Part shown: in pieces, positions 1 through 8,891 of the stretch
How the letters are laid out: each line of letters opens with the position of its first letter
Numbering within the stretch: position 1 is the first letter of the stretch
Assembly: GCA_050011815.1 (NCBI GenBank)
Contig: JBEKIJ010000002.1
Coordinates: 62,001 to 126,000, forward strand
DNA: 64,000 nt
Direction of reading: 5' to 3'
Origin: Chersky-840 sp050011815
Lineage (GTDB): Bacteria; Actinomycetota; Acidimicrobiia; Acidimicrobiales; UBA8190
Program-made: the position numbers and the translations under genes
Notes under the pieces: generated by a model
The model's database searches: none
Told to the model about the DNA's origin: nothing
Seen by the model: only the letters and a program-made list of their open reading frames with translations

Positions 1-439
1 CCTCGACCCCGACGATCCGCCGCCCCTGGGCGGCCAGGTGCCGCCGCAGGACCAGACCCATGGGGTCACGCCCCGTGGCCCGGTAGAAGGGCTCTGCCAC
101 CGGCGCCCGCCAGTCCACCACCAGGGGCTCGAGGTCTTCGCCCGAGATTCCGAGGCGCCCGATGTGAAAGCTCTCGGTCTGGGCCACACCCGAGGCGTCG
201 TCGCGCCGATCGATGCGGCCGAAGCACAGGGCCTGCTCTCCGATATCGAGCTGGTCGAGGCGAGCCAGGCTCGTGCGGACGATGACGTCGCGCTCTTCGC
301 GGAATTGGTGCGTCCCCCCGCGACCCTGGTCGATCACGGACCGGATGAGTTCTTCGGTGTCCGATCGCAGCTGGTCGAGGCGCTCGTAGGCCCGGTCCAC
401 ATGGGCCTGTTCCGCCTCGAGCTCAGGATGCGTTGCCAC
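1..439 (-). CDS. helD: HelD-type RNA polymerase-associated helicase, N-terminal part (cut by window edge)
   Basis: Only the first 146 codons are present; the gene runs off the left edge of the window. The visible part starts with an acidic, probably coiled-coil segment (about residues 1-60) and continues into the conserved block of actinobacterial HelD/UvrD-like proteins: LCFGRID at about 80, then FHIGRLGISG and VVDWRAPVAEPFYRATG, followed by RRH. HelD (HelR) proteins are superfamily-1 ATPases that release RNA polymerase from stalled or drug-bound complexes in the cytoplasm. The GTG start is chosen because GGAGAGGGAG lies just upstream. The ATPase motifs lie outside the window, so activity cannot be judged. 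It is divergent from hemE. Confidence 0.85.
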   Translation of the reverse strand, partial: MATHPELEAEQAHVDRAYERLDQLRSDTEELIRSVIDQGRGGTHQFREERDVIVRTSLARLDQLDIGEQALCFGRIDRRDDASGVAQTESFHIGRLGISGEDLEPLVVDWRAPVAEPFYRATGRDPMGLVLRRHLAAQGRRIVGVE

Positions 440-478
440 AGCCGCTCCCTCTCCACCCCGGTGCGCGGTGAACCATCG

Positions 479-484
479 ATCATA
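479..484 (-). promoter_or_regulatory. Probable -10 box of the helD-type gene
   Basis: TATGAT on the - strand, about 40 bases upstream of the GTG start, in the 165-base divergent region before hemE. It is a near-consensus -10 hexamer; no convincing -35 is visible. Confidence 0.4.
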
Positions 485-591
485 TCGCCCGGGCTTGGCC
501 TGTCGGCCTGGGGAGAAGGCCGTTCCCTCCCGGGTCGAGACGCGGGGACGATCGGTCGTCGAGCCGGAGGTAGGCCGCTCGAGCCGTCGGG

Positions 592-597
592 TAGCGT
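592..597 (+). promoter_or_regulatory. -10 box of hemE, leaderless arrangement
   Basis: TAGCGT is followed by 7 bases and then the GTG at 605, so transcription would begin at or next to the start codon. No ribosome-binding site precedes this GTG. The same spacing recurs before many genes in the window, and this supports 605 rather than the GTG at 611. Confidence 0.5.
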
Positions 598-604
598 CGA
601 TTGC

Positions 605-1669
605 GTGCCAGTGGCCGACTCGGCGTTCCTGCGAGCCTGCCGGCGCCAACCGGTGGACAGGGTCCCGGTCTGGTTCATGCGCCAGGCGGGGCGCTCGCTG
701 CCCGAGTACCGCTCGGCACGCGGCGACGGGAGCATCCTCGACGCCATCCGCCGGCCCGAGCTCGCCGCCGAGCTGACCCTGCAACCGGTGCGCCGCTACG
801 GCGTCGACGCCGCCATCCTCTTCAGCGACATCGTGGTGCCGGTGGCGTCGGTGGGGTTCGGCGTCGAGGTCGAGCAGGGCCGGGGCCCGGTGGTCGACCG
901 ACCCTTCCGGGGGCCCGATGACCTGGCCCGGCTGCGCCCTCTGGAAGCCGAGTCCGATACCGGCTTCGTCCTCGAAACCATCGGCCTGGTCACGAAGGAG
1001 CTCGAGCCGCTCGGGATTCCGCTCATCGGGTTCGCCGGCGCTCCGTTCACCGTGGCGAGCTACCTGATCGAAGGGGGGCCGTCGCGGGTCTACGCCCACA
1101 CCAAGGCGCTCATGCGGGGGGACCCGGGCCTCTTCGCCCGGCTCCTCGACGTCCTGGCCGACATGGCCCTGGTCTCGCTGCGAGCCCAGGTGCGGGCGGG
1201 CGCCTCGGCCGTGCAGCTCTTCGACAGCTGGGTGGGCGCCCTCTCCCCCGCCGACTACGTAACCCACGTGCTGCCCGCCACCCACAAGGTCTTCGCCGGG
1301 CTGGCCGACCTGGGGGTGCCGCGCATCCACTTCGGCGTGGGGACCGGCGAGTTGCTGGCCCTCATGGCGGTGGCGGGGGCCGAAGTGGTCGGCGTGGACT
1401 GGAGGGTGCCGCTCGACGAGGCCCGGCGACGCCTGGGGCCGGGGTACGCGCTGCAGGGGAACCTCGATCCCACCATCTGCCTGGCGCCGTGGGACGTCAT
1501 CGAGACCCAGACCCGTGACGTCCTCAAGCGTGGCGGCGGCACAGGCCATGTCTTCAACCTCGGTCACGGTGTGCTGCCCGAGACCGATCCCGACGTCCTG
1601 GCCCGCATCGTGCAGCTCGTCCACGAGACCTCGACTGTCGACGCGTCCACCCTCCGAGGAGCGCGGTGA
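605..1669 (+). CDS. hemE: Uroporphyrinogen decarboxylase
   Basis: Predicted to convert uroporphyrinogen III to coproporphyrinogen III in the cytoplasm by four decarboxylations. The 354-residue length is normal for the family. Both family signatures are visible: PVWFMRQAGRSLPEY near residues 21-35, with the substrate-binding Arg residues, and IGFAGAPFTVASYLIEGG near 140. Further conserved blocks are LFDSWVGALSP and the C-terminal FNLGHGVLPETDP. The GTG start is set by a leaderless-type promoter box. It is the first gene of a tight operon: its stop overlaps the hemH start by 4 bases (GTGA). hemH, hemY and lnt follow on the same strand. Confidence 0.96.
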   Translation: MPVADSAFLRACRRQPVDRVPVWFMRQAGRSLPEYRSARGDGSILDAIRRPELAAELTLQPVRRYGVDAAILFSDIVVPVASVGFGVEVEQGRGPVVDRPFRGPDDLARLRPLEAESDTGFVLETIGLVTKELEPLGIPLIGFAGAPFTVASYLIEGGPSRVYAHTKALMRGDPGLFARLLDVLADMALVSLRAQVRAGASAVQLFDSWVGALSPADYVTHVLPATHKVFAGLADLGVPRIHFGVGTGELLALMAVAGAEVVGVDWRVPLDEARRRLGPGYALQGNLDPTICLAPWDVIETQTRDVLKRGGGTGHVFNLGHGVLPETDPDVLARIVQLVHETSTVDASTLRGAR

Positions 1670-2607
1670 CGCCCGTCGGCGTGCTCGTGATGGCGCACGG
1701 CACACCCCACTCCCTCGACGAGCTCCCCGCCTTCTACACCGAGATCCGGCGCGGCAGCCCACCGCCGCCCGAACTGCTCGCCGATCTGGAGCGGCGCTAC
1801 CGGGCCATCGGGGGGACCTCGCCTCTCAACGCCCGCACCACCGCACAGGTCGAGGGGATCCGGCGCGCCCTCGACGAGCGGGCACCGGGACGCTTCCTGG
1901 TGGCATCGGGCGCCAAGTTCGCCTCCCCCCGCATCGCCGACGCCGTCGAGGAGCTCGGGAGAGCCGGTGTCGATCGACTGATCGGTCTGGTCCTCACCCC
2001 GCATTTCTCGGCTGCCAGCGTCGGCGACTACGCCCGGCGGGCCCAGGCCGCCATGACGGCGTGGCGCGACAGCGACCAGGGACCCCTCGAGCTCGAGATC
2101 ATCGACAGCTGGTATCTGGCCCCGGGGTTCGTGCCGATCATGGCGGCGCGCGTCCACGATGCCGTCGATCTCCTCCCCGCCGCGGCGCGCCCCGAGGCCT
2201 CGCTCATATTCACCGCCCACAGCATCCCGGCACGACTCGTCGAGGACGGCGACCCCTACGCCGCCCAGGTGCTCGAGTCGGCGACCGCCATCGCGCGGCA
2301 GGCGGGCCTGGCCCGATGGTGCGTGGCATGGCAGAGCGCGGGTCGGACCGCCGACGAGTGGCTCGGGCCTGACGTGCGCGACGTCATCGCCGCGCTCCCG
2401 GGCACCGGCGCCTCCGCCGTGGTGGTGTGTCCCGTCGGATTCGTGTCCGACCATCTCGAGGTCCTCTACGACGTCGACGTCGAAGCCCGGGCTGTCGCCG
2501 AGGGTGCCGGGATCCCCTTCGCCCGCACGGCGTCGCTCAACGACGATCCCGAGTTCTGCGCCGTGCTCGCCGGCGTCGTCCTCGACGTCGACGCGGCCCG
2601 CGCCTGA
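1666..2607 (+). CDS. hemH: Ferrochelatase (coproporphyrin ferrochelatase type)
   Basis: Inserts ferrous iron into the porphyrin ring. In Actinomycetota this enzyme normally acts on coproporphyrin III (CpfC) rather than protoporphyrin IX; that substrate is inferred from the lineage and from the adjoining hemY. The 313-residue protein has the class II chelatase pattern: GGTSPLN near residues 49-55, TPHFSAASVGDY near 110, FTAHSIPARL with the metal-binding His at 185, and CPVGFVSDHLEVLYD with the paired acidic residue near 265. The GTG start overlaps the hemE stop by 4 bases, implying translational coupling. hemY begins 2 bases after its stop. Confidence 0.93.
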   Translation: MTPVGVLVMAHGTPHSLDELPAFYTEIRRGSPPPPELLADLERRYRAIGGTSPLNARTTAQVEGIRRALDERAPGRFLVASGAKFASPRIADAVEELGRAGVDRLIGLVLTPHFSAASVGDYARRAQAAMTAWRDSDQGPLELEIIDSWYLAPGFVPIMAARVHDAVDLLPAAARPEASLIFTAHSIPARLVEDGDPYAAQVLESATAIARQAGLARWCVAWQSAGRTADEWLGPDVRDVIAALPGTGASAVVVCPVGFVSDHLEVLYDVDVEARAVAEGAGIPFARTASLNDDPEFCAVLAGVVLDVDAARA

Positions 2608-2609
2608 CG

Positions 2610-4136
2610 ATGACCCACCCGGCGAGACACGGCGACGCCGGTGGTGGCGCGCCGGGCGCCACCGTGGCTGTCATCGGGGGCGGCATCGCCGGGTTGAGCG
2701 CGGCCTGGACGCTGACGTCGGTCGCGCCCGAGACCCACGTCGTCGTCCTCGAGTCCGACGACCGCCTCGGAGGGAAGATCCTCACCGGGACCTTCGGGGG
2801 CCGCGCCGTGGAGCTCGGGCCTGACGCCTTCCTCGCCCGTCGTCCCGAAGCCGTCGACCTGTGCCGGGAGCTCGGACTCGGCGACGAGCTCGTCTCTCCC
2901 GGCAGCCGCCGCGCGTACGTGTGGGCTCGGGGGAAACTACGGCCGTTGCCTACCGGGCTGGCCCTGGGCGTGCCGACGCGCTGGGGCCCACTGGCGCGAT
3001 CGGGCATCGTCTCGCCGTGGGGCATGGCCCGTCCCACCCTCGACGCCCTGGGATGGCCGACGTCCCGCGGCGCCGAGGGAAGAGGGCCTCGAGACCGGCC
3101 CGTCGCCGCCATCACGCGACGGCGCCTCGGACGAGAGGTCACCGCAGGACTCGTCGATCCCCTCATCGGCGGCATCCACGCCGGGGACACGACGCAGATG
3201 AGCGCGGCGGCGGTGTTCCCGGCACTGCTCGCCGCCGAAGGGCGTCGGGGCAGTCTCATGCGAGCTCTGCGAGCGGGAACTCCCTCGCCGTCCCCGACGA
3301 TCGGGCAGCCACCCGGGCCCGACGGGCAGCCCCCCGTCTTCCACACCGTGCGCGGCGGACTGTCCCGAATGGTCGACGCCCTGGCGCGCGCCCTGGGTGA
3401 CCGAGGGGTCGAGGTACGCCTCGGGGCCCGGGTCGACCGTCTCGAGCTCCGTCGGGTCGACGGGAACGAGGCGGTGCTCCACGAGCCGGGCGAGACGCAT
3501 TGGGTGCTGCACACCCCGCAGGGCACCGTGGTCGCCGATGCCGTGGTCATCGCCACGCCGGCCCCGACCGCGGCCACGCTGCTCGGGTCGGTCGACACCA
3601 CTGCGGCGGCCATGGTGGGGGCAATCGAGTACGCCGATGTGACGCTCGTCACGCTGCGGTTCCCCGAGGACAGCGTCGACCACCCCCTCGAAGGGACGGG
3701 CTTTCTGGTCCCGGCGACCTCGGGGTGCTTGACCACGGCGTGCACGTGGCTCAGCTCGAAGTGGCCGGACCTGCAGCGCCCCGGAGACGTGCTGCTGCGC
3801 GCCTCGACGGGCAGGTTCGGTGACGACCGCCCCACCCGCATGGCCGACGCCGCCATCGTGGGCCAGGTCCTTCGCGAGCTCGGCCCCATGCTCGGACTGC
3901 GCTCCCCGGCGACCGAGGCGACCGTGACCCGATGGACCGGCGCCTTCCCCCAGTACGCCGTCGGGCACCCCCAACGAGTGTCGGCCATCGAGGAGGCCGT
4001 GGCCCGCTTGCCGGCACTGGCCCTGGCAGGGGCGGCGTATCACGGCGTGGGCATCCCGGCCTGCATCGCCAGCGGTCGAGACGCCGCCGCGGCGGTGACG
4101 GGGCGCCCCGCCGTGGTCCCACACGTCACCCGGTGA
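2610..4136 (+). CDS. hemY: Coproporphyrinogen III / protoporphyrinogen oxidase, FAD-dependent
   Basis: A 508-residue HemY-type flavoprotein that oxidises the porphyrinogen ring with oxygen; in actinobacteria the physiological product is coproporphyrin III (enzyme also called CgoX). The N-terminal dinucleotide-binding motif VIGGGIAGLSAAW is at about residues 20-33 and is followed by ESDDRLGGKI. The mid-region RRRLGREVTAGLVDPLIGG and the C-terminal AGAAYHGVGIPACIASGRDAA are typical of the family. ATG follows the hemH stop by 2 bases; its own stop overlaps the lnt start by 4 bases. No membrane segment is seen. The decarboxylase ChdC (HemQ) that would finish the pathway is not in this window. Confidence 0.92.
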   Translation: MTHPARHGDAGGGAPGATVAVIGGGIAGLSAAWTLTSVAPETHVVVLESDDRLGGKILTGTFGGRAVELGPDAFLARRPEAVDLCRELGLGDELVSPGSRRAYVWARGKLRPLPTGLALGVPTRWGPLARSGIVSPWGMARPTLDALGWPTSRGAEGRGPRDRPVAAITRRRLGREVTAGLVDPLIGGIHAGDTTQMSAAAVFPALLAAEGRRGSLMRALRAGTPSPSPTIGQPPGPDGQPPVFHTVRGGLSRMVDALARALGDRGVEVRLGARVDRLELRRVDGNEAVLHEPGETHWVLHTPQGTVVADAVVIATPAPTAATLLGSVDTTAAAMVGAIEYADVTLVTLRFPEDSVDHPLEGTGFLVPATSGCLTTACTWLSSKWPDLQRPGDVLLRASTGRFGDDRPTRMADAAIVGQVLRELGPMLGLRSPATEATVTRWTGAFPQYAVGHPQRVSAIEEAVARLPALALAGAAYHGVGIPACIASGRDAAAAVTGRPAVVPHVTR

Positions 4137-5785
4137 GCGCCACGGCACAGGCGACCGAGGCGCCCCGACACCGGCGGACGGGACGCGCCCCACGACGCGG
4201 TCGAGTTGTGATCCCGTCCCTGGCGGCCGGTGTGGCCCTGGCGCTGTCGCTCCCTCCCTGGGGCTTCTGGATCCTCGCCTTTCCGGCCGCGGGCCTCATG
4301 TGGTGGCGACTCGGGGGCCTCGGCATGCGGGGACGGTTGCTCGCCGGGTGGGTCATGGGACTCGGGATGTTCGTCCCCGGGCTGTGGTGGGTGACGACGT
4401 TCAATACCTACGGGGGTCTCGTCCTCATGGCAGTGGAGTCCCTGGCGCCGGCACTGGCGTGCGCCGTGGTCCCGGGGGGGACACGGGGACGCACCGCGGC
4501 GCTGGCGGGCGCCATGGTGCTCACCGAGGCGCTGCGGTCGATATGGCCCTTCGGCGGGCTCCCCATGGGGGGCCTGTCCCTGAGCCAGGCCTCGGGCCCC
4601 CTGGCGGGCGCGGCCCGGGTCGGTGGTCCGCTGCTGCTCGTGGGCCTCGTCTGGTTCGGGGGTGGAGGCCTGGGGATCCTGGCGACGACGGTGGCGGCGC
4701 GGGTCACCGACGACCGGGCCCACGGTTCCCGGCGGGAGGGGTCCCAGACGCTGCGCCGGGTGCTGGCGGGGGCGGCGGCGGTGGTCGTCGTCGCCGGCGT
4801 GGCCACGTGGGGAGCGGTCGCCCCCGACGGAGGTCCGGCCATCGGCACCCTTCGAGCCGCCGCGGTCCAGGGGGGAGGTGTGCGGGGTCTGCGCAAGTCC
4901 GAAGTCGACCCCGCCACCGTCACCGCCGCACAGTTCGCGGCCACCACGGAGATCTCCTCGCAGGACCAGGGGCGCCCGCCGACGCTCGTGGTCTGGCCCG
5001 AGGACGTGGTGTCTCTCGACACCCTCATCGCCGGGACCCCGGTGGAGCGACAACTCGGCGCGCTGGCGGTCAGCCTGCACGCCACGTTGCTGGTGGGCGT
5101 GACCGAGACGGTGTCCACCCAGAGCTTTCGCAACGAGGTCGTCGCCTTCTCGCCCGCCGGCAAGCTGGTGGCGCACTACGAGAAGGTCCACCGCGTGCCG
5201 TTCGGCGAGTACATCCCCTACCGGGGGTTCTTCAAGCACCTCGCCAACCTCTCGAGCGTCCCTCTCGACGCCATCCCCGGGCACGGCAACGGCGTCCTGC
5301 ATACCCCGGCCGGCCCCCTGGGGACGCTCATCTCCTACGAGGTCTTCGACGCCCGCCGGGGGTTGGTCGCCACGCGCGCCGGGGCGGAGCTCCTCGTCGA
5401 CCCCACCAACACCTCGTCCTACCTGACCAGCCAGGTGCCGACTCAGGAGATCGCGGCAGCACGCCTCCAAGCCATCTCCGAAGGCCGCGACGTCGTCCAG
5501 GCGGCGCCCACCGGGTTCAGCGCGGTCATCGACTATCGCGGCAGGGTGCTGGCGCGCACCGATCTGGCGGTGCGCGCCCTCGTCATCCGAGACGTCGAGC
5601 TCAGGAAGGGTCGGACCATCTACGAACGCTTCGGCGACCTTCCCGTGCTCGTGCTCGGCGGGATTCTCGTCGCCGGGGCGTGGCTCGTGGCCCTCGCCAC
5701 CGACACCGGTCCCGCCGGGGCCCGCTCGTCTCGCCGCCGGCGACGGGTGATCGTCGAACGCCGGTGGAAGCGCCCGACCACCTGA
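4133..5785 (+). CDS. lnt: Apolipoprotein N-acyltransferase-like membrane protein with Ser at the catalytic Cys position
   Basis: A 550-residue protein with several N-terminal membrane segments (about residues 25-220) and a C-terminal nitrilase-fold domain (about 240-510), the Lnt architecture. Lnt transfers a fatty acyl chain to the N-terminal Cys of lipoproteins on the outer face of the membrane. The E-K-C triad aligns to E290 (VVWPEDVV), K351 (YEKVHRVPFGEY) and position 401, which is Ser (TLISYEVF) instead of Cys; the codon at 5333-5335 is tcc. The later block DPTNTSSY and the terminal membrane helix before the basic tail are normal. GTG overlaps the hemY stop. Either it uses Ser, it has lost thioester chemistry, or it belongs to a divergent subgroup. 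Confidence 0.82.
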   Translation: MSATAQATEAPRHRRTGRAPRRGRVVIPSLAAGVALALSLPPWGFWILAFPAAGLMWWRLGGLGMRGRLLAGWVMGLGMFVPGLWWVTTFNTYGGLVLMAVESLAPALACAVVPGGTRGRTAALAGAMVLTEALRSIWPFGGLPMGGLSLSQASGPLAGAARVGGPLLLVGLVWFGGGGLGILATTVAARVTDDRAHGSRREGSQTLRRVLAGAAAVVVVAGVATWGAVAPDGGPAIGTLRAAAVQGGGVRGLRKSEVDPATVTAAQFAATTEISSQDQGRPPTLVVWPEDVVSLDTLIAGTPVERQLGALAVSLHATLLVGVTETVSTQSFRNEVVAFSPAGKLVAHYEKVHRVPFGEYIPYRGFFKHLANLSSVPLDAIPGHGNGVLHTPAGPLGTLISYEVFDARRGLVATRAGAELLVDPTNTSSYLTSQVPTQEIAAARLQAISEGRDVVQAAPTGFSAVIDYRGRVLARTDLAVRALVIRDVELRKGRTIYERFGDLPVLVLGGILVAGAWLVALATDTGPAGARSSRRRRRVIVERRWKRPTT

Positions 5786-5799
5786 GCCGGGCCGCGAGC

Positions 5800-6723
5800 T
5801 CAGCTCGACAGAAGATCGCCGTGGCGGGCCGCCACCATCTGCCGCATGCCGTCTTTCCAGTCGACCGTCGTCGGTCCGGCCAGTTCGTGCATGCGGGTCA
5901 GGTCGAGCTGCACGCTGTCGATGGTGTGCTCGGTCGGCTCGAAGCGCGCCTCGAGACCCGTGAGCCCCCCGAGATAGGTGCACCATTCCTCGATGCTGAC
6001 CGCGGTGCTCCCGCCCCAGTTGACGACGGTGGCCGGCACCGATGCCGCTTCGAGGAACGCCGGCAGCATGCGGAGGATGTCGCGCTCGTGCAGTGGGTGG
6101 TAGACGCTCGGGGCGTCCACGTGGACCGGGATCGCCGAACCGTTGATCATCATGTGCAGGTGCACCGAGGGCCAGCCGCCCCGGTCACCGTAGGGAACCG
6201 ACAGCCGGGTGATCGTCGTGGGAAGCTCGAAACGCTGGGCGGCCCACCGCGCCATCGCCTCGGCGGCGATCTTGCAGATGCTGTAGGTCCGGAGGAAGGG
6301 CCACACCCCGTGGTTGTCACCCAGGGGATCGGCCTCGGCGAAGACGTGGTGACCCATGGGCTTGTAGACCGCCGTCGTCGAACAGTGCAAGAAGGCGCGC
6401 GCCTCGCGATGGTGCTCCATCAACCAGGCCAACCCACCGCAGTTCGCGGCCAGATCGACGTCCCAGTCGTTGGTCTTGGTGACAGCGAAGTTCAAGACGT
6501 AGTCGGCGTCGGCAGGAAGTCCGCCGGGCTCGCCCGCCAGCAAGTCGACGACCACGCACTTGACCCCGGCGGCCTCCAGGCGACGACGGGCCTCGGCGTC
6601 GTTGAACCGGGCCGCCCCGTACACCTCGTTGTCGCGAGCCAGGGCGCACGCCAGGGGCTCGGCCACCTGGCCGGTGACGCCGGTGACGACGATCTTGGTC
6701 CCTCGCAGCGGTGCTGCGTCCAT
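5800..6723 (-). CDS. Extended SDR-family NAD-dependent epimerase/dehydratase
   Basis: A 307-residue Rossmann protein. The N-terminal nucleotide-binding motif VTGVTGQVAEPLA (about residues 12-24) and the catalytic Y-x3-K in RTYSICKIAAEA mark an extended short-chain dehydrogenase; the Ser/Thr partner is probably in LHCSTTAVYKP. Such enzymes usually act on nucleotide sugars or related polar substrates, but nothing here defines the substrate. Start ATG is preceded by GGGGGAG about 8 bases upstream. It stands alone, convergent with the lnt operon (14 bases between stops) and divergent from the lipoprotein gene. Confidence 0.85.
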   Translation of the reverse strand: MDAAPLRGTKIVVTGVTGQVAEPLACALARDNEVYGAARFNDAEARRRLEAAGVKCVVVDLLAGEPGGLPADADYVLNFAVTKTNDWDVDLAANCGGLAWLMEHHREARAFLHCSTTAVYKPMGHHVFAEADPLGDNHGVWPFLRTYSICKIAAEAMARWAAQRFELPTTITRLSVPYGDRGGWPSVHLHMMINGSAIPVHVDAPSVYHPLHERDILRMLPAFLEAASVPATVVNWGGSTAVSIEEWCTYLGGLTGLEARFEPTEHTIDSVQLDLTRMHELAGPTTVDWKDGMRQMVAARHGDLLSS

Positions 6724-6914
6724 GCGCGTTTCTCCCCCGTGACGGTCTCTGACAATCCGACCGCCCGAGACTACGGCTCAATGACCGCAGGGCGCGACGG
6801 CTGCCCGTCGAGCAGGCGCCACCGCCAATCCCATGTTGATAAGTTCGCAGCGTTTCCTCGCCCTGAGCCGCGAGATGCCGGGTCGGCGAGGTCGGTGCGT
6901 CGGGGGTGAGGGGC
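6724..6914. other. Divergent intergenic region between the SDR and lipoprotein genes
   Basis: 191 bases holding the promoters of both flanking genes. TTGATA at 6836-6841 could be a -35 for the + strand gene, but no good -10 sits at the right distance. TAGTCT about 45 bases upstream of the SDR gene could be its -10. No open frame with coding character was seen. Confidence 0.35.
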
Positions 6915-8564
6915 ATGGATCAGGCGTCTGGGTGGCGACGACGGCTTTGCCTCTCCCTGGTCGGAGCCGGTCTGCTGGGAACGACCGTGGCGGCGTGCAG
7001 CTCGGGGGCGGGCACCGCAGGAGCAGGCAACGCGACGTCGGGCCCCCCGGCCACGGGGCGCGCCTTGCTGGTGGGCTCCTTCCAGGGCCATGCCGGGAAA
7101 TACCGGACGATCCAGGCCGCCGTCGACGCCGCCCGGCCCGGCGACTGGATCCTCGTGGCACCCGGCGATTATCACGAGACGGCCGACGAGTCGAACCCCC
7201 CGACCGACATCGACCACGGCGATTTCGGCGGCGTCCTCGTCACGACCTCGGACATCCACATCCGGGGAATGAACCGGGACACGGTCATCGTGGACGGCAC
7301 CAAAGCCGGCTCAGCCGGTCCGTGCAGCGCCGACCCGACCATGCAGAGCTTCGGGGCGGTCGGCCCGGACGGGAAAGCCGACGGACGCAACGGCATCGTG
7401 GTCTGGAAGGCGAACAACGTGAGCATCGAGAACCTCACGGCGTGCAACTTCCTCGGTGGTGCCGGTGACGCCGGCAACGAGATCTGGTGGAACGGTGGGG
7501 ATGACTCGGGCCTCGTCGGCTTGCAGGGGTTCACGGGTCGGTATCTCACCGCCACGTCCACGTACTACGGGGGCGAGGCCACAGCCGCCCAGTACGGGAT
7601 CTTCGCCTCCAACGCGCATGGCCCCGGATCGTGGGACCAGATCTACGCCAGTAACTTCAACGACTCCGGGATGTACGTGGGGGGATGTCGCCAGGTGTGC
7701 GGGACGACCATCGACAACGCATGGATGGAGTACAGCGCCCTCGGCTATTCGGGCACGAATTCCGGTGGAGCCATCGTCATCGAGAATTCGGAGTTCGACA
7801 ACAACAAGGACGGGGTCGACACCAACACGCAGATCGACGGCGACGCCCCCGCGCCCCAGAACGGAGCCTGCCCCGGCAAGGGCATCAGCCCCATTACGCA
7901 CACGCATTCGTGCTGGGTCTTCATCCACAACTCGGTTCACGACAACAACAACCCCAACGTGCCCCAGGCGGGAAGCGCAAGCGCCGGACCGACCGGGACG
8001 GGCATGACGGTTTCGGGCGGCACCAACGACACGATCATGGACAACAGGTTCTCCGACAACGGCGCCTGGGGGATCCTGTTCGTTCCCTATCCCGACAGCA
8101 ACCCACCCGTGCTCGGCCAGACCTGCTCGGGGACAGGGGGAGCCGAGGTCAGCGGGTTCGGGTGCGTCTACGACCCCAAGGGGGACGCGCTGCTCGACAA
8201 CACCTTCACCCATGACGCGTACTTCGGGAACCCGTCCAACGCGGACTTCGGGCAGATCGTGATCAACGGGGGCGGAGCGCGCAACTGCTTCGCGGACAAC
8301 ACGGCGCCGCTCGGCAGCGCGCCGGCCGGCCTCGAGCAGAGCCAGCCCACCTGCAACGGGACCGTCGCCGTCCCCAACAGCGGGGGGGCGCTGCTCGGCC
8401 AGGTCCTGTGCGACACCGGCTTCGGGACCTGCCCGGCGGGATCGCAGTATCCGCAGCTCACGGTGGTCACCATGCACTCCCTGCCCCCGAACCTCCCCTC
8501 GATGCCCAACCCGTGCGCGGGGGTGCCCGCCAACCCGTGGTGCCGGGGGGGCAGGCCCGTCTGA
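6915..8564 (+). CDS. Secreted lipoprotein with right-handed parallel beta-helix
   Basis: A 549-residue exported lipoprotein. The first 30 residues form a signal peptide (basic RRR, hydrophobic stretch) ending in a lipobox TVAAC. The mature part starts with a Ser/Gly/Thr-rich linker and then YRTIQAAVDAARPGDWILV, the opening typical of pectate-lyase-like beta-helix proteins (DUF1565/NosD-like). Repeated short turns with Asn and Gly, such as NGIVVWKANNVSIENLTAC and NSEFDNNKDGVDT, continue to about residue 470. Several Cys pairs may form disulfides outside the cell. No sugar-lyase catalytic residues can be assigned. ATG at 6915 follows a purine-rich GGTGAGGGG; GTG at 6906 is an alternative. It will depend on the lipoprotein pathway in which lnt acts. 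Confidence 0.78.
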   Translation: MDQASGWRRRLCLSLVGAGLLGTTVAACSSGAGTAGAGNATSGPPATGRALLVGSFQGHAGKYRTIQAAVDAARPGDWILVAPGDYHETADESNPPTDIDHGDFGGVLVTTSDIHIRGMNRDTVIVDGTKAGSAGPCSADPTMQSFGAVGPDGKADGRNGIVVWKANNVSIENLTACNFLGGAGDAGNEIWWNGGDDSGLVGLQGFTGRYLTATSTYYGGEATAAQYGIFASNAHGPGSWDQIYASNFNDSGMYVGGCRQVCGTTIDNAWMEYSALGYSGTNSGGAIVIENSEFDNNKDGVDTNTQIDGDAPAPQNGACPGKGISPITHTHSCWVFIHNSVHDNNNPNVPQAGSASAGPTGTGMTVSGGTNDTIMDNRFSDNGAWGILFVPYPDSNPPVLGQTCSGTGGAEVSGFGCVYDPKGDALLDNTFTHDAYFGNPSNADFGQIVINGGGARNCFADNTAPLGSAPAGLEQSQPTCNGTVAVPNSGGALLGQVLCDTGFGTCPAGSQYPQLTVVTMHSLPPNLPSMPNPCAGVPANPWCRGGRPV

Positions 8565-8623
8565 GCTCCTCCGCGCCATCAGGAACCGGGCCGCGGCCTC
8601 GACGATCGCGCTCGTGCCTCCTG

Positions 8624-8806
8624 TCACACCACCGCGGATGCCGGCACGCAATCGGGACAGCCGCCGAGAAAGGTGAGACCACAGGAACGGAAGATCCGGT
8701 GCCGCTCATAGCTGAGATCGGGGCACGACCGGCCCGCCAGCTCCTCCGAACAGAACACGGGTGTCCCGTCTTTGTGCACGACCAGGCTGCCCTTGCACAC
8801 GGTCAT
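8624..8806 (-). CDS. Small Cys-rich protein (60 residues), function unknown
   Basis: A 60-residue frame with a well-placed ribosome-binding site (AGGGAG, 8 bases before ATG). Cys occurs at residues 4, 19, 28, 42, 50 and 53; the last two form CPDC. The pattern and the ELAGRSCPDLSYERHRIF block look like a metal-binding or disulfide-linked miniature domain, but I recognise no family. No signal peptide or membrane segment is visible, so it is probably cytosolic. Its roughly 430-base upstream region is unusual, with a long hairpin and the CAGGTGGAA element shared with nearby genes. Composition is less Arg/Pro/Ala-rich than the shadow frames around it, which favours a true gene. Confidence 0.5.
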   Translation of the reverse strand: MTVCKGSLVVHKDGTPVFCSEELAGRSCPDLSYERHRIFRSCGLTFLGGCPDCVPASAVV

Positions 8807-8825
8807 GGACCTGCTCCCTGTCGGT

Positions 8826-8855
8826 TTGCGTCGAGGTCGGTTGCGTCGAGGTCTT
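8826..8855. repeat. 15-base tandem repeat
   Basis: TTGCGTCGAGGTC occurs at 8826-8838 and again at 8841-8853, two copies with a 15-base period, about 20 bases upstream of the Cys-rich gene. Confidence 0.6.
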
Positions 8856-8891
8856 CGCACTGGGTGCCGCATCGGTGGTACACCAACGGGC

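Noticed and set aside
4040..5986. 648-codon - strand frame opposite lnt
   Set aside because: No motifs; lnt on the other strand has membrane helices and the nitrilase domain.
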